Below, piece by piece: positions 1 to 8,232 of a stretch of DNA of 64,000 bases. The position numbers and the translations under genes were made by a program. The notes under the pieces were generated by a model. It searched no databases. It was not told the DNA's origin and was given only the letters and a program-made list of their open reading frames with translations. The stretch is from G963704535 sp963704535 (GTDB lineage: Bacteria; Chloroflexota; Chloroflexia; Chloroflexales; Roseiflexaceae). Within the stretch, counting starts at the first letter, position 1, and the number at the start of each line of letters is the position of its first letter. The DNA lies in assembly GCA_963704535.1 (NCBI GenBank), contig OY969916.1, positions 5,952,001 through 6,016,000 on the forward strand, in the 5' to 3' direction.

Positions 1-27
1 CCCTTAAACCCCACCCCATCCCGATGG
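1..27. repeat. End of a G-rich palindromic element
   Basis: The first bases (cccttaaaccccacccc) match the right-hand end of the element at 46476-46524, so the window opens inside one copy of this dispersed family. The left half lies outside the window. Confidence 0.45.
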
Positions 28-82
28 AAAAAGACTATAGCTCGATGATGAGCATCTCTATGCGGTTAAGGAGGAACCTTTG

Positions 83-1486
83 ATGGCGACCGTCGATACC
101 CTTGAGCCTACAAATACAATAGCAATCAAGGACACGATACTGGAGGCGATCGGCAACACGCCGCTGGTGCGCCTGCACAAAGTCGCGCGCGGCGTGCGGC
201 CCGAGCTGCTGGCCAAGGTTGAGTTTCTCAACCCCGGCGGTAGCGTCAAGGACCGCATCGGCCTGGCGATGATCGAAGCGGCCGAGCGCGAGGGGCGGCT
301 ACGGCCGGGCGGTACGATCGTCGAGGGCACCAGCGGCAACACCGGCGTCGGCCTGGCGATCGCGGCAGCGATTAAGGGCTACAAGACGATCTTTGTCATG
401 CCCGACAAGATGAGCGACGAGAAGATCCGCCAACTCCGCGCGTTCGGCGCGCGTGTCGTGATCACCCCCACCGCCGTCGAGCCGGAGGACCCGCGCTCGT
501 ACTACTCGGTCTCGCGCCGGCTGGCCGAGGAAACTCCCAACGCCATCCTGGCCGGCCAGTATTGGAACCCGGCCAACCCCGAAGCCCACTACCAGACGAC
601 TGGGCCAGAGCTTTGGCGGCAGACCGGCGGCCGCATCAAGGTGTTTATTACCGGCCTGGGCACCGGCGGGACGATCTCCGGCACCGGCCGCTTCCTCAAG
701 GAGCAGAACCCAGACATCAGGATCGTCGGCGTCGACCCGATCGGCTCGCTGCTCCACCACTACTTCCGCACCCGCGAGTTTGGCCCGGCCCACAGCTACA
801 AGGTCGAAGGGGTCGGCGAGGACTTCCTGCCCTCCACCCTCGACTTCGACGTGATCAACGACGTCGTCCAGGTCAACGACCGAGAAAGCTTCACAATGAC
901 CCGCCGGCTGGTCCGCGAGGAGGGTCTGTTCTGCGGCGGGTCGAGCGGGATGGCGGCCGCCGGTGCGCTGAAGTGGCTGCGCACCAACGGCACCCACCTG
1001 GCCGAAGACGACGTGGTGGTCGTGCTGCTGCCCGACAGCGGCTCGCGCTACCTCTCCAAGGTCTTCGACGACAACTGGATGCGCGAGAATGGCTTCCTGG
1101 AGCAAGGCTCGGTCGGCGATCTCATCCACTCCCGCGCGCAGGAGCTGATCGTCGCCCGCTGCGACAACACTGTCGAGTCGGTGATTCGCCAGATGAAGGC
1201 TCACAGCATCTCACAGATGCCGGTGCTTGATGAGCACGAACGGCTGGAGGGCCTGGTCGGCGAGGGCGATCTGCTCGATTACCTGATCTCGGGCGGCGCG
1301 ATGGACCACCCGATCTCCGAGGTGATCAACCGCAACGTGGCGACGGTGAGCGCCGAGACTCCAGTGGACGAGTTGCCGACGGTCCTGGGCCGCGGCCCGG
1401 CGGCGGTGGTGCTGGAGAATGAGCAGGTGATCGGGATCGTGACCAAGATCGACGTGATCGACTTCCTGGCCAGCCGGGGCAGGTAA
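83..1486 (+). CDS. cbs: Cystathionine beta-synthase with C-terminal CBS pair
   Basis: A pyridoxal-phosphate enzyme that condenses serine (or an activated serine) with homocysteine or another thiol in the cytosol. Residues about 18-330 are the fold-type II cysteine synthase/CBS domain. The PLP lysine is K56 in the GGSVKDR motif, EGTSGNTG is the substrate loop and GTGGTISG the phosphate-binding loop. Residues about 335-467 form a tandem CBS (Bateman) module that commonly binds adenosyl ligands. The length of 467 residues fits the two-part enzyme. The ATG at 83 is preferred over the in-frame TTG at 80 because AAGGAGG ends 8 nt upstream of it. A true cystathionine synthase and an O-acetylserine-using CBS-like synthase cannot be separated by eye. 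Confidence 0.9.
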   Translation: MATVDTLEPTNTIAIKDTILEAIGNTPLVRLHKVARGVRPELLAKVEFLNPGGSVKDRIGLAMIEAAEREGRLRPGGTIVEGTSGNTGVGLAIAAAIKGYKTIFVMPDKMSDEKIRQLRAFGARVVITPTAVEPEDPRSYYSVSRRLAEETPNAILAGQYWNPANPEAHYQTTGPELWRQTGGRIKVFITGLGTGGTISGTGRFLKEQNPDIRIVGVDPIGSLLHHYFRTREFGPAHSYKVEGVGEDFLPSTLDFDVINDVVQVNDRESFTMTRRLVREEGLFCGGSSGMAAAGALKWLRTNGTHLAEDDVVVVLLPDSGSRYLSKVFDDNWMRENGFLEQGSVGDLIHSRAQELIVARCDNTVESVIRQMKAHSISQMPVLDEHERLEGLVGEGDLLDYLISGGAMDHPISEVINRNVATVSAETPVDELPTVLGRGPAAVVLENEQVIGIVTKIDVIDFLASRGR

Positions 1487-1494
1487 CAGATTGT

Positions 1495-1559
1495 AGGAGA
1501 TTAGAGATTGGAGATTGATCACCACACCTCAATCTCCAATCTCTAATCCCTAATCTCCT
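1495..1559. repeat. Inverted tandem 7-mer repeat (AATCTCC family)
   Basis: Units of GGAGATT/GAGATTA on the left arm face AATCTCC/AATCCCT/AATCTCC on the right arm, with about 10 nt between. The arms can fold into a stem of over 20 bp directly after the cbs stop codon. It could end transcription, although no T-run follows on the plus strand. Confidence 0.85.
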
Positions 1560-1582
1560 CGCAGAACCACTGTGGTTGACCA

Positions 1583-1843
1583 CTACCCCAAGCGCACCAG
1601 GAGCCAGAGCACGACCCCCACCAGCAGCACATTCATGCCGATCAAGACCCGCTGCCAGGTGCGGACGGAGGCCAGCGTGATATCCAGGGTTTTTTGGCGC
1701 GCCTGCCGCGCCTGGTTATCCCACTCGGCGGCTGTGACGATCAACTCCCGCAGCATGGCAAGCTCAGTGGCCAGCTCATTGATCTGATCGGCTAGCCGCG
1801 TCAGCACGGCGTGCAGGTCGGACGGGGCATCGCGCTCGCTCAC
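1583..1843 (-). CDS. Small tail-anchored coiled-coil protein, unknown
   Basis: About 86 residues. The N-terminal two thirds is a heptad-like helix (LHAVLTRLADQINELATELAMLRELI) and the last 20 residues are a single membrane segment (VLIGMNVLLVGVVLWLLV), so a tail-anchored or membrane-tethered coiled coil is likely. The GTG at 1843 is chosen because GGAAGGAG lies 6 nt upstream. The ATG at 1849 would touch that site. No family recognised. It follows another small minus-strand gene at 1879-2103 and may be cotranscribed with it. Confidence 0.55.
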   Translation of the reverse strand: MSERDAPSDLHAVLTRLADQINELATELAMLRELIVTAAEWDNQARQARQKTLDITLASVRTWQRVLIGMNVLLVGVVLWLLVRLG

Positions 1844-1878
1844 ACACATCTCCTTCCGTTGGCCCCAGCGCCGTCCGG

Positions 1879-2103
1879 CTACCCGTGCAGTCGGGCGATC
1901 TCTGCCTCGCACCAGGCGCGCGCCTCGCTCGCCCACTCGAAGTGTGGGCCGTCGTGGCGCTCGTGGGGCGGGACACCCCGCTCGATGTAGGGGTACCAAT
2001 CGCCGGATGCGGTCATGCGAAGCACAGCCGCCCGCCAATCGCCGATCGTGGTCTTCCAATTCCCGGTGTTCGAATTGTGGCGCCACTTGACTGTATCGCT
2101 CAT
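1879..2103 (-). CDS. Small Trp-rich protein of unknown function
   Basis: About 74 residues, soluble, with five tryptophans and a coherent composition (WRHNSNTGNWKTTIGDW, SGDWYPYIERG, EARAWCEAEIARLHG). The start at the ATG at 2103 is a choice by composition, since residues encoded further upstream look non-coding and only a weak GAG-type ribosome site precedes it. It sits just upstream of the 1583-1843 membrane-anchored coiled-coil gene on the same strand. No function can be assigned. Confidence 0.5.
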   Translation of the reverse strand: MSDTVKWRHNSNTGNWKTTIGDWRAAVLRMTASGDWYPYIERGVPPHERHDGPHFEWASEARAWCEAEIARLHG

Positions 2104-2238
2104 TCTCGATCTCACAGCAGCACGAATCTCTAAAGAGACAGCGCCCACCCTGCTGGAACCAGGACGAGCGCCAAGAGCAGACAAAGGAATGTTGCTCATT
2201 CTACCACACTCATGGCTCGGTCGTCGTAGCAGCAATAG

Positions 2239-2271
2239 TACAGCCCCAGCCGATGCACGGCTGGGGCTGTA
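2239..2271. terminator. Perfect 13-bp hairpin
   Basis: TACAGCCCCAGCC (2239-2251) pairs with GGCTGGGGCTGTA (2259-2271) across a 7-nt loop. It lies between two minus-strand units. There is no T-tract on either side, so it may be a transcript-end stabiliser or a repeat rather than a classical terminator. Confidence 0.4.
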
Positions 2272-2300
2272 TCATCTGTCTTGCACCTTTGGTAAGAGTG

Positions 2301-2343
2301 AGGTTTAAGGGCAGGGTAGCCCTCCCCCTGCCCCTCCCTTTCC
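2301..2343. repeat. G-rich palindromic element, GGTTTAAGGG subtype
   Basis: GGTTTAAGGGCAGGG then GCCCT, followed by CCCCTGCCCCTCCCTTTCC. Shares its ends with 46476-46524 and with the window start. Sits just downstream of the STAS gene stop. Confidence 0.5.
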
Positions 2344-2353
2344 AATTCTTTAC

Positions 2354-3220
2354 TCACGAGCTGGCGGTTCTCTCCGCCTGGCTGCCCAGCCGCTGGATTC
2401 CCAGGCCCAATTGCTCCAGCGCATAGCTGATGCCGGCCTGCAAGTTCGCCAGCGTGACTAACCCTTGCAACTCGACGCCAAGCTGGACAATCGTCTGGGC
2501 GATCTCGGCGCCGATGCCAACCAGCACAACCCGCGACCCAAGCAGGTTGGCCGCCCTGGTTGTCATCAGCAGGTTGTTGGCGACCTGTGTATCGACCACC
2601 TGGATACCTGTGATATCGATAATCACGATCTCGGCCTGATACGCGGAGATCGCCTCGAGCAGCCGCTCGGTGATCTCAGTCGCGCGGCGGCTGTCGATCG
2701 ACCCGACCAGCGGCAGCACCATGATCCCCTCATACACCGGCACGATCGGCGTCGAAAGCTCGCTGATCGCGCTACGGAGCTGCTGCTCCTGCGTGTGCTG
2801 CTCCACCACCGCGCTCATGAACGCGCGCTCCATCTCGGTGCGCTGCCGCTCGACATCGGCGGTCTCTCCGGCGACAAACCCTTCCACCAGCGCGCCAAAG
2901 AAGCGGTTGGCGACCACCAGAACTTGGACGAAGGAGTCGAGCGTGTCGCGCTCCTCGGCGATCACCTCCAGGGCGGCCACCTGCGCTTCATGCAGCAATA
3001 TCAGCGCCAGCCCTTGCTGGTTGAGCGACCGCCCCAGCTCGCGAGTGGCCGCGCGCTCAGCGGCGACCGATTCCAGCAACCCCGCGACGAGGGCCTGGGC
3101 CGCCGCCGGCAGGCGGAAGGGCAAAAACGTCCCCCGGTTCGCCATCGTCTGCTGGGTCAGCGCGGCGGTTATGCGTTGTTCCAGCTTCCCTCTGATTGCG
3201 CGCAAATCCTGATCCATCAT
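2354..3220 (-). CDS. RsbR-type STAS domain regulator
   Basis: 288 residues. The N-terminal part (1-155) is helical, as in the non-heme-globin or sensor halves of RsbR/RsbT co-antagonists. Residues about 158-275 are a STAS domain with the typical strands (IVPVYEGIMVLPLVGSIDSRR, EIVIIDITGIQVVDT) and the conserved ITG.P/Q.VDT segment. The DITG...D.Q region is where RsbR family members can be phosphorylated; here the residues after DITG are IQVVDT, with the threonine kept. It starts 1 nt after the stop of the methyltransferase gene at 3222, so translation is probably coupled. Likely acts in a partner-switching stress pathway. A paralogue with a PAS input is encoded at 33795-34781. Confidence 0.82.
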   Translation of the reverse strand: MMDQDLRAIRGKLEQRITAALTQQTMANRGTFLPFRLPAAAQALVAGLLESVAAERAATRELGRSLNQQGLALILLHEAQVAALEVIAEERDTLDSFVQVLVVANRFFGALVEGFVAGETADVERQRTEMERAFMSAVVEQHTQEQQLRSAISELSTPIVPVYEGIMVLPLVGSIDSRRATEITERLLEAISAYQAEIVIIDITGIQVVDTQVANNLLMTTRAANLLGSRVVLVGIGAEIAQTIVQLGVELQGLVTLANLQAGISYALEQLGLGIQRLGSQAERTASS

Positions 3221-3221
3221 C

Positions 3222-3995
3222 CTAACCTTCGTGCTCCAGCAGCATGCCGAACATCTCGGCGTTAGTGCCCTCGTGATGCAACTCCTCGATCAGGTGCTCA
3301 ACGCCCAGCCAAGTTGCCAACGGTCTGCACTCGCACACCCGCCAGGGAGCGACTAGCCGCCGCACGGCCACCGCGTCGCGCGGGAAGATCTCGGCGCCGG
3401 TGCGCTTAAAAAGATCAACCGCCGCCTGGTTATTCTCGGTGACCGCATCGCCACGGGTCTGGGTCAGCGCCATGACGCTGCCGGGGGCGGCCCACTCGTG
3501 CAGTGCCTGCATCATCCGTGCCAGGCTCTCGTCGTCGATGAAATAGGCGATCCCGATGCAGCCGACCGCGACCCGCCGCTCGCCGCCGAACAGCCGCTCG
3601 GCCGCTCCCAGAATCGTCGCCATGTCGCGTACATCGGCCTGGAGATAGGCGACCGCCGGGTTCTCCCCGATCATATGGCGGGCAAAGGCCACCGTCACCG
3701 GGTCTTTGTCGGTGTAGAGCACGCTGGCGTCGGGCGCGAGTATGTGAAAGTAGCCCTGCGTCGGCATGCCGGAACCCAGATCCAGGATGCAGCGATGCTC
3801 GCTCGCGGCCCACTGCTCGGCCACCATCTGGAGAAACCAGCGGTTGAGCCGCGCCCACTGGGGATACGAGGGAAACACCTGCAAGAGCTGCTGGGCCGCG
3901 TCGCGGTCGACCTCGAAGTTGTGATGGCCGCCGAGGACATAATCATAAATGCGACTATTGCTTGGCCTGGTTACGTCGATGATCCAACTCTCCAT
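3222..3995 (-). CDS. SAM-dependent methyltransferase, DUF574 family (copy 2)
   Basis: 257 residues of the S-adenosyl methyltransferase family known as DUF574/PF04672, common in actinobacteria and Chloroflexi. Visible marks are SRIYDYVLGGHHNFEVDRDAA near the N-terminus, the SAM motif ILDLGSGMPTQG at about 71-82, and the acidic TDKDPV segment that would contact the ribose. It is about 60-70% identical by eye to the next gene upstream (4121-4891), so the pair is a recent tandem duplication. The natural substrate of this family is not established. It is the fourth gene of a kinase-regulator-methyltransferase-STAS cluster. Confidence 0.82.
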   Translation of the reverse strand: MESWIIDVTRPSNSRIYDYVLGGHHNFEVDRDAAQQLLQVFPSYPQWARLNRWFLQMVAEQWAASEHRCILDLGSGMPTQGYFHILAPDASVLYTDKDPVTVAFARHMIGENPAVAYLQADVRDMATILGAAERLFGGERRVAVGCIGIAYFIDDESLARMMQALHEWAAPGSVMALTQTRGDAVTENNQAAVDLFKRTGAEIFPRDAVAVRRLVAPWRVCECRPLATWLGVEHLIEELHHEGTNAEMFGMLLEHEG

Positions 3996-4052
3996 AGTGC
4001 TCCTTCACCGGCTCATTAGTTGCCATTTAGCATTCCCAAATGATTTTAGAAA

Positions 4053-4096
4053 GTGGAAAAGCTTCCTGTAGGGGCTTCCCCACACCCCCTTTTCCG
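4053..4096. repeat. G-rich palindromic element between duplicated genes
   Basis: GTGGAAAAGC, then GTAGGGGCTTCCCCAC and CCCCCTTTTCC: a divergent member of the dispersed palindrome family, lying between the two methyltransferase copies. Confidence 0.5.
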
Positions 4097-4120
4097 AACT
4101 CTGGTAGGAATGCTATATGA

Positions 4121-4891
4121 TCAGCCAGTGCGCTCCAGCAGCGTGCCGAACATCTCGGCGTTGGCGCCCTCGCGGTCGGACTCCTCGATCAGGTTTTCGA
4201 GGTGCAGCCAGGAGGCCAGCGGCTTGAACTCGCCGACGCGCCAGGGCGTGACGATCTGGCGCACGGTCGCCTCGTCGCGCGGAAAGACTTCGGCGCCGTT
4301 GCGCTTGAAAAGATCGTATGCCGTCTGGGCGTTTTCGGTCGTGGTCTCGGTATACATCTGGGTCAGCGCCATAACAGTGCCGGGGGCGGCCCACTCGTGG
4401 AGCGCCCGCATCAGCCGCGCCAGGCTCTCGTCGTCGATGAAATAGGCGACCCCGATGCAGCCGATCGCGACCCGCCGCTCGCCGCCGAACAGTTGCTCGG
4501 CCGCTTCCAGGATCGGCCCCGGCTCGCGCACGTCGGCCTGGAGATAGGCGACCGAGGGATGGTCGCCAAGCACCTCCTTTGCGTAGGCCACGGTTATCGG
4601 GTCGTTGTCGACGTAGAGCACCCTGGCGCTCGGCATAGCGGTGTGAAAATGCCCCTGGGTCGGCATACCCGAGCCGAGATCGATGACGTACTGATGCCCT
4701 TCGGCGGCCCAGCGCTCGGCCACCATCTGGAGAAACCAGCGGTTGAGCCGCGCCCAGCGCGGATATGATGGGATGACCTTCATGATCTGCTGGGCCGCCA
4801 TGCGATCGATCTCGAAGTTATGGTGCCCGCCGAGCACGTAGTCATAGATGCGGCTGATATTTGGTTTTGTGGGTTCCATGGCTGTTTTCAT
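4121..4891 (-). CDS. SAM-dependent methyltransferase, DUF574 family (copy 1)
   Basis: About 256 residues with the same landmarks as its downstream paralogue: ISRIYDYVLGGHHNFEIDRMAA, the SAM loop VIDLGSGMPTQG, YVDNDPIT, and a C-terminal WLHLENLIEESDREG stretch. The start is uncertain. ATG at 4891 gives an N-terminus of the same length as the paralogue; ATG at 4879 has the better spaced AGGA; an in-frame ATG at 4933 has no ribosome site. Its position directly after a response regulator suggests the methyl transfer is an output or modulator of that signalling operon, which is inference only. Confidence 0.8.
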   Translation of the reverse strand: MKTAMEPTKPNISRIYDYVLGGHHNFEIDRMAAQQIMKVIPSYPRWARLNRWFLQMVAERWAAEGHQYVIDLGSGMPTQGHFHTAMPSARVLYVDNDPITVAYAKEVLGDHPSVAYLQADVREPGPILEAAEQLFGGERRVAIGCIGVAYFIDDESLARLMRALHEWAAPGTVMALTQMYTETTTENAQTAYDLFKRNGAEVFPRDEATVRQIVTPWRVGEFKPLASWLHLENLIEESDREGANAEMFGTLLERTG

Positions 4892-4994
4892 CCTGCTATC
4901 GCGGCCGCGCTCGACGATCCAGCGGGCCGGCATTGACAGATTTCACCGATTTTACCAGTTATTCACCGCCTGGCCCATAGGCTATCGGTCCTAT

Positions 4995-5390
4995 TCAACC
5001 ATGGTGATGACGTGCCCACATGTCGCGGATCGTCGCGGGAAGGGTCATTGGATCAAATGGCTTGGAGATCACGTTCAAGGCGCCCATTTCTTTGTACTGC
5101 GCGATCTCGCTGGCCTGGACCTTCGCGGTCATGAAGATCACCGGGATGGCGGCGGTCTGCGCGACCTCACGCAGCGCCCGGAGTGTGCTCGGCCCATCCA
5201 TGCCGGGCATCATCACGTCCAGTAAAATCAAGTCGGGAGCAAACACAAGCGCGGTCTGCACGGCCTCGCCGCCGGAGCCGCACATCTCTACCGTAAAGCC
5301 GCCCAATGCTTCCAGTGCCAATTGTGCAACCGCCTGAATGTCGGGGTCGTCTTCAACCATCAGGATGCGGGTTAGGAGCGTAGGCATCAT
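4995..5390 (-). CDS. Single-domain response regulator (CheY-like)
   Basis: About 131 residues, one receiver domain and no output domain. The acidic pocket is VEDDPD, the phosphoacceptor is the D in LILLDVMMPGMDG, followed by FMTAK and ISKPFDP with the conserved lysine. ATG at 5390 is preferred because TGAGGA sits 5 nt upstream; an in-frame ATG lies at 5402. The preceding kinase gene ends at 5410, so the pair is an operon and the hybrid kinase is the obvious phosphodonor. Confidence 0.88.
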   Translation of the reverse strand: MMPTLLTRILMVEDDPDIQAVAQLALEALGGFTVEMCGSGGEAVQTALVFAPDLILLDVMMPGMDGPSTLRALREVAQTAAIPVIFMTAKVQASEIAQYKEMGALNVISKPFDPMTLPATIRDMWARHHHG

Positions 5391-5409
5391 TGCATTCCTC
5401 ATGGGGCGT

Positions 5410-7905
5410 TCATCCAGCGGCCGGCTCGCGATCCCGCGTGATGAGCGCCGCGATCGTATCCAGCAACTTCTGGTTGGACGTACGTGACTTGACCAGCACT
5501 GTGTCGATATGTTGCGCGATCTCCTGATGCGGTTCAGCAGCCGAGAACATCACGACCGGAATCGGCGACCGGCCCTCATGATGCAGCAGCGGAAGCAGCT
5601 CCAAGCCAGAGCCGTCGGGTAGACCAGGGTCCAGGATCACCAGGTCAAATACCTCTTGCGTCAGCCGGCGCCGGGCCTCCCGCAGACTGGTAGCAGATGC
5701 GGTGGTGGCGATATCGGCCACAATCGCCCCGACCACCTGCACAATATCCGGGTCGTCCTCGACGTGCAGAATGTATGGCTTGCCGTCGGCCATCGGCCCG
5801 GTGGCCCGCCTGACCGCATTGATCAGCCGCTGCTGATCGATCGGCTTGTCGAGCCAGTCGATCACCGCCACTGCGCTGCCGTTGAGTTCGCAGCGGCTGG
5901 GGTCGGCCCGCGCGGAGACGACGACGATCGGCAGGTTGCGGGTGGCCTCGTGCTCGCTCAACTCGCGGATCAACGCCACCCCATCCTGCCCCGGCAGCAT
6001 AATATCCAGCGTCATCGCGGCGTAGGGGCGCTGCGCCAGCATCTGTTTCGCCTGCGCCGCATCCATAGCGACATCGGAGGAGAAGCCGCCCTGGCCGAGC
6101 ATGAGCCCAAGCAATAGGGCGATATCGGGATCATCCTCACAGATCAGCACGCGCGGCCGCTCCTGCGCCCGCCCGCCGGCAATCGCCGGGGCCGGGCGCC
6201 ATTCGGGCAGGTCGAAATAAAAGGTTGTGCCGGCGCCGGCGGCGGTCTCAAAGCCGATCTGGCCGCCGAGCTTCTCGACGATCGCTTTGCTGATGCTCAA
6301 CCCCAGGCCAGTACCGCCCTTCTGGCGCGTATCCGAGGTGTCGGCCTGCGCGAACTTCTGAAAGATCTGCGCCTGGAACTCGGCCGGGATGCCTGGCCCA
6401 TGATCGGCGACGGAGATACGCAGCGCGTGGCCCTGGCGTGACATCGTGATATTGACCGCGTCGCCGGGCGGGGAAAACTTCGCCGCATTGGAGAACAGAT
6501 TGGTCAGGACCTGGGCCAGCCGGTCGCTATCGGCCAGAACATTGACATCGGGCAAGCTGTGCTCGAATGCAAACGTAACACTGACCTCGGCCGCATAGGC
6601 GCGGTTGGCCTCGATCACTTGCTCCACCAGCCTCGCCAAGCGCACCGGCTTCATGTCGAACGCCATCTTGCCCGACTCGATCTTCTCAATATCCAGGATG
6701 TCATTGATCAGGCGTACCAGGCGCTCGCTGTTTTTATAGGCGATATCGATCATCGTCCTGGCCTTGGGCGGGACCTGGCCGACCACGCCGCCGGCGATCA
6801 GGCCCAGCGAGCCGCGGATCGAGGTAAGCGGCGTCCTGAGTTCATGGCTGACGACCGAGATAAACTCGTTCTTCATCTGGTCGATCTTCTTACGGTCGGT
6901 GATATCGACCGAGATGCCGGCGATGCGGTAGGCCGCGCCGGCGGCGTCGCGCACCGGAAAGGCGCGCGCCCAGATCCAGCGGACCGATCCATCGGGCCGG
7001 ATGATCCGGTACTCCTCGTCGTACCCGCCCTGCGCCTTATTGGCCTGGGAGGCAATCACGCGGTCGCGGTCGTCCGGGTGAATGGCGTCGAAGAATGACT
7101 GCGGTCGCTCATACAGGCTCGCGCAGGTGCAGCCCCAGACTCGCTCATAGGTGGGGCTGACGTAGATCATCCGTTTCAGATCGAGCGTGGCCATCCAGAA
7201 GATCTGGTCGATATTCTCGGCGAGCTGGCGGAACTGCTCCTCACTCTCGCTCAGCTTTGCTTCGGCCCGCCTGCGCCGGTCCATATCGCGGCGGATGATC
7301 AGGATCGCTAGCGCCACCAGCCCAAACGTAAGCAAGCTACCGGCAACGATGATCGCCTCGGTGCTGTAGGCGCTGGCGCGCGCCTGGGCATCGCGCTGCT
7401 CCAAGAGTCGATGCTCCTCCGCTTCCATCTGGTCGATGAGCTGGCGAATCTGGTCCATGAGCCCTTTGCCCTCGTCGGTCAAAAGCTCCTGAGCTGCGGC
7501 CTCAAAGCCATGGGTTGTTCGCGCGTCGACGGCGCCCCGCATGAAGGCAAGCTTGTGGATGATCAGCGGCTCCAGCGCATCGAACCGCCGCTGCTGGTCC
7601 GGGTTGTCGGCGGTCAGCGAGCGCAGGTTGCCCAGGTCCTGGTCGATCTGCCCCAACGCGATGTTGTATTGTTCGAGGTAGCTGGGCCTCCCGGTGATGA
7701 TATAGCCGCGCTCACCGGTCTCGATATCTTTCAGTTGCGAGAACACCGACTCGAGCTTCTCGATGACGTGGTGTGTATGTGCCACCGCATCAGACGCCTC
7801 GACGAGCCCGATGGTGCTGCGGTACGCGGCAACACCCACGATGCTCAGGATGAGGAGCGCAACTCCGAAACCGATGTTGATCGTGTGGTTGATCGACCAG
7901 CGCAT
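5410..7905 (-). CDS. CHASE3-PAS hybrid histidine kinase with two receivers
   Basis: 831 residues from ATG 7905, which has AAAGGA 6 nt upstream. Order: membrane segment 8-28, extracytoplasmic CHASE3-type helical sensor (about 35-175, with the DIETGERGYIITG signature), second membrane segment about 183-205, PAS (220-340), HisKA with phosphoacceptor H354 in SHELRTPL, HATPase with NLFSNAAKF, DHGPGIP and GGTGLGLSI boxes, and two receivers (LTLDIMLPGQDG; DLVILDPGLPDGSG), each with an aspartate. Two tandem receivers suggest an internal phosphorelay or sink. It heads the minus-strand cluster down to 2354. Confidence 0.9.
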   Translation of the reverse strand: MRWSINHTINIGFGVALLILSIVGVAAYRSTIGLVEASDAVAHTHHVIEKLESVFSQLKDIETGERGYIITGRPSYLEQYNIALGQIDQDLGNLRSLTADNPDQQRRFDALEPLIIHKLAFMRGAVDARTTHGFEAAAQELLTDEGKGLMDQIRQLIDQMEAEEHRLLEQRDAQARASAYSTEAIIVAGSLLTFGLVALAILIIRRDMDRRRRAEAKLSESEEQFRQLAENIDQIFWMATLDLKRMIYVSPTYERVWGCTCASLYERPQSFFDAIHPDDRDRVIASQANKAQGGYDEEYRIIRPDGSVRWIWARAFPVRDAAGAAYRIAGISVDITDRKKIDQMKNEFISVVSHELRTPLTSIRGSLGLIAGGVVGQVPPKARTMIDIAYKNSERLVRLINDILDIEKIESGKMAFDMKPVRLARLVEQVIEANRAYAAEVSVTFAFEHSLPDVNVLADSDRLAQVLTNLFSNAAKFSPPGDAVNITMSRQGHALRISVADHGPGIPAEFQAQIFQKFAQADTSDTRQKGGTGLGLSISKAIVEKLGGQIGFETAAGAGTTFYFDLPEWRPAPAIAGGRAQERPRVLICEDDPDIALLLGLMLGQGGFSSDVAMDAAQAKQMLAQRPYAAMTLDIMLPGQDGVALIRELSEHEATRNLPIVVVSARADPSRCELNGSAVAVIDWLDKPIDQQRLINAVRRATGPMADGKPYILHVEDDPDIVQVVGAIVADIATTASATSLREARRRLTQEVFDLVILDPGLPDGSGLELLPLLHHEGRSPIPVVMFSAAEPHQEIAQHIDTVLVKSRTSNQKLLDTIAALITRDREPAAG

Positions 7906-8232
7906 GCTGTTCCTTTCGCGCAATACTTGGCGCAGACGGCTTCTTGGCGACCGGCACAAAATGTTCTGTTCCAGTCTACGCTATTTGGCGCGCGCGCGGC
8001 TGATCGGATCGTGATCGATCTATGGGCAGATTCGTAGTTCCCTGGCTACGATATGGCCTAGTAGATTGACGGTTGCCTCGTACGGCACCCTACGGCCTTG
8101 GGGAGCGTACGACGCCGATGGATATGCGGTACAATGCAAGAATTGGAAAAGGGAGGGGTAACGGGAGGCGGGTACCCTCTGGGTGCCTCCCGTTACCCCT
8201 CCCCATCCCGTAAGCAAGAGAAGGAGAATGTT
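7906..8232. other. Divergent intergenic region
   Basis: 327 bp between the divergent kinase and aminotransferase genes. It holds the palindromic element at 8145-8210 and, just before it, a TACAAT that could be a -10 box for the plus-strand gene but with no good -35. Nothing else recognised. Confidence 0.4.
8145..8210. repeat. Long palindromic element before aminotransferase gene
   Basis: GGGGTAACGGGAGGC (from 8155) faces GCCTCCCGTTACCCC across about 15 nt, giving a perfect 15-bp stem, with GGAAAAGGGA on the left and CCCCATCCCG on the right. Same style as the other G-rich palindromes but with a different core. Confidence 0.7.

Noticed and set aside
299..1204. Long open frame on the minus strand opposite the cbs gene
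   Set aside because: Composition (Arg/Asp/His/Gly-rich, no domain) and full overlap with an evident enzyme gene show it is an antisense shadow of GC-rich coding sequence.
1583..2086. Longer reading of the small minus-strand gene (167 codons)
   Set aside because: Its first half is Arg/Pro-rich antisense-like text overlapping the 1879-2103 gene; the ribosome site supports a start at 1843.
8098..8232. N-terminal extension of the class V aminotransferase
   Set aside because: It would be translated from the palindromic repeat; a GTG with AGAAGGAG at 8233 is the better start.
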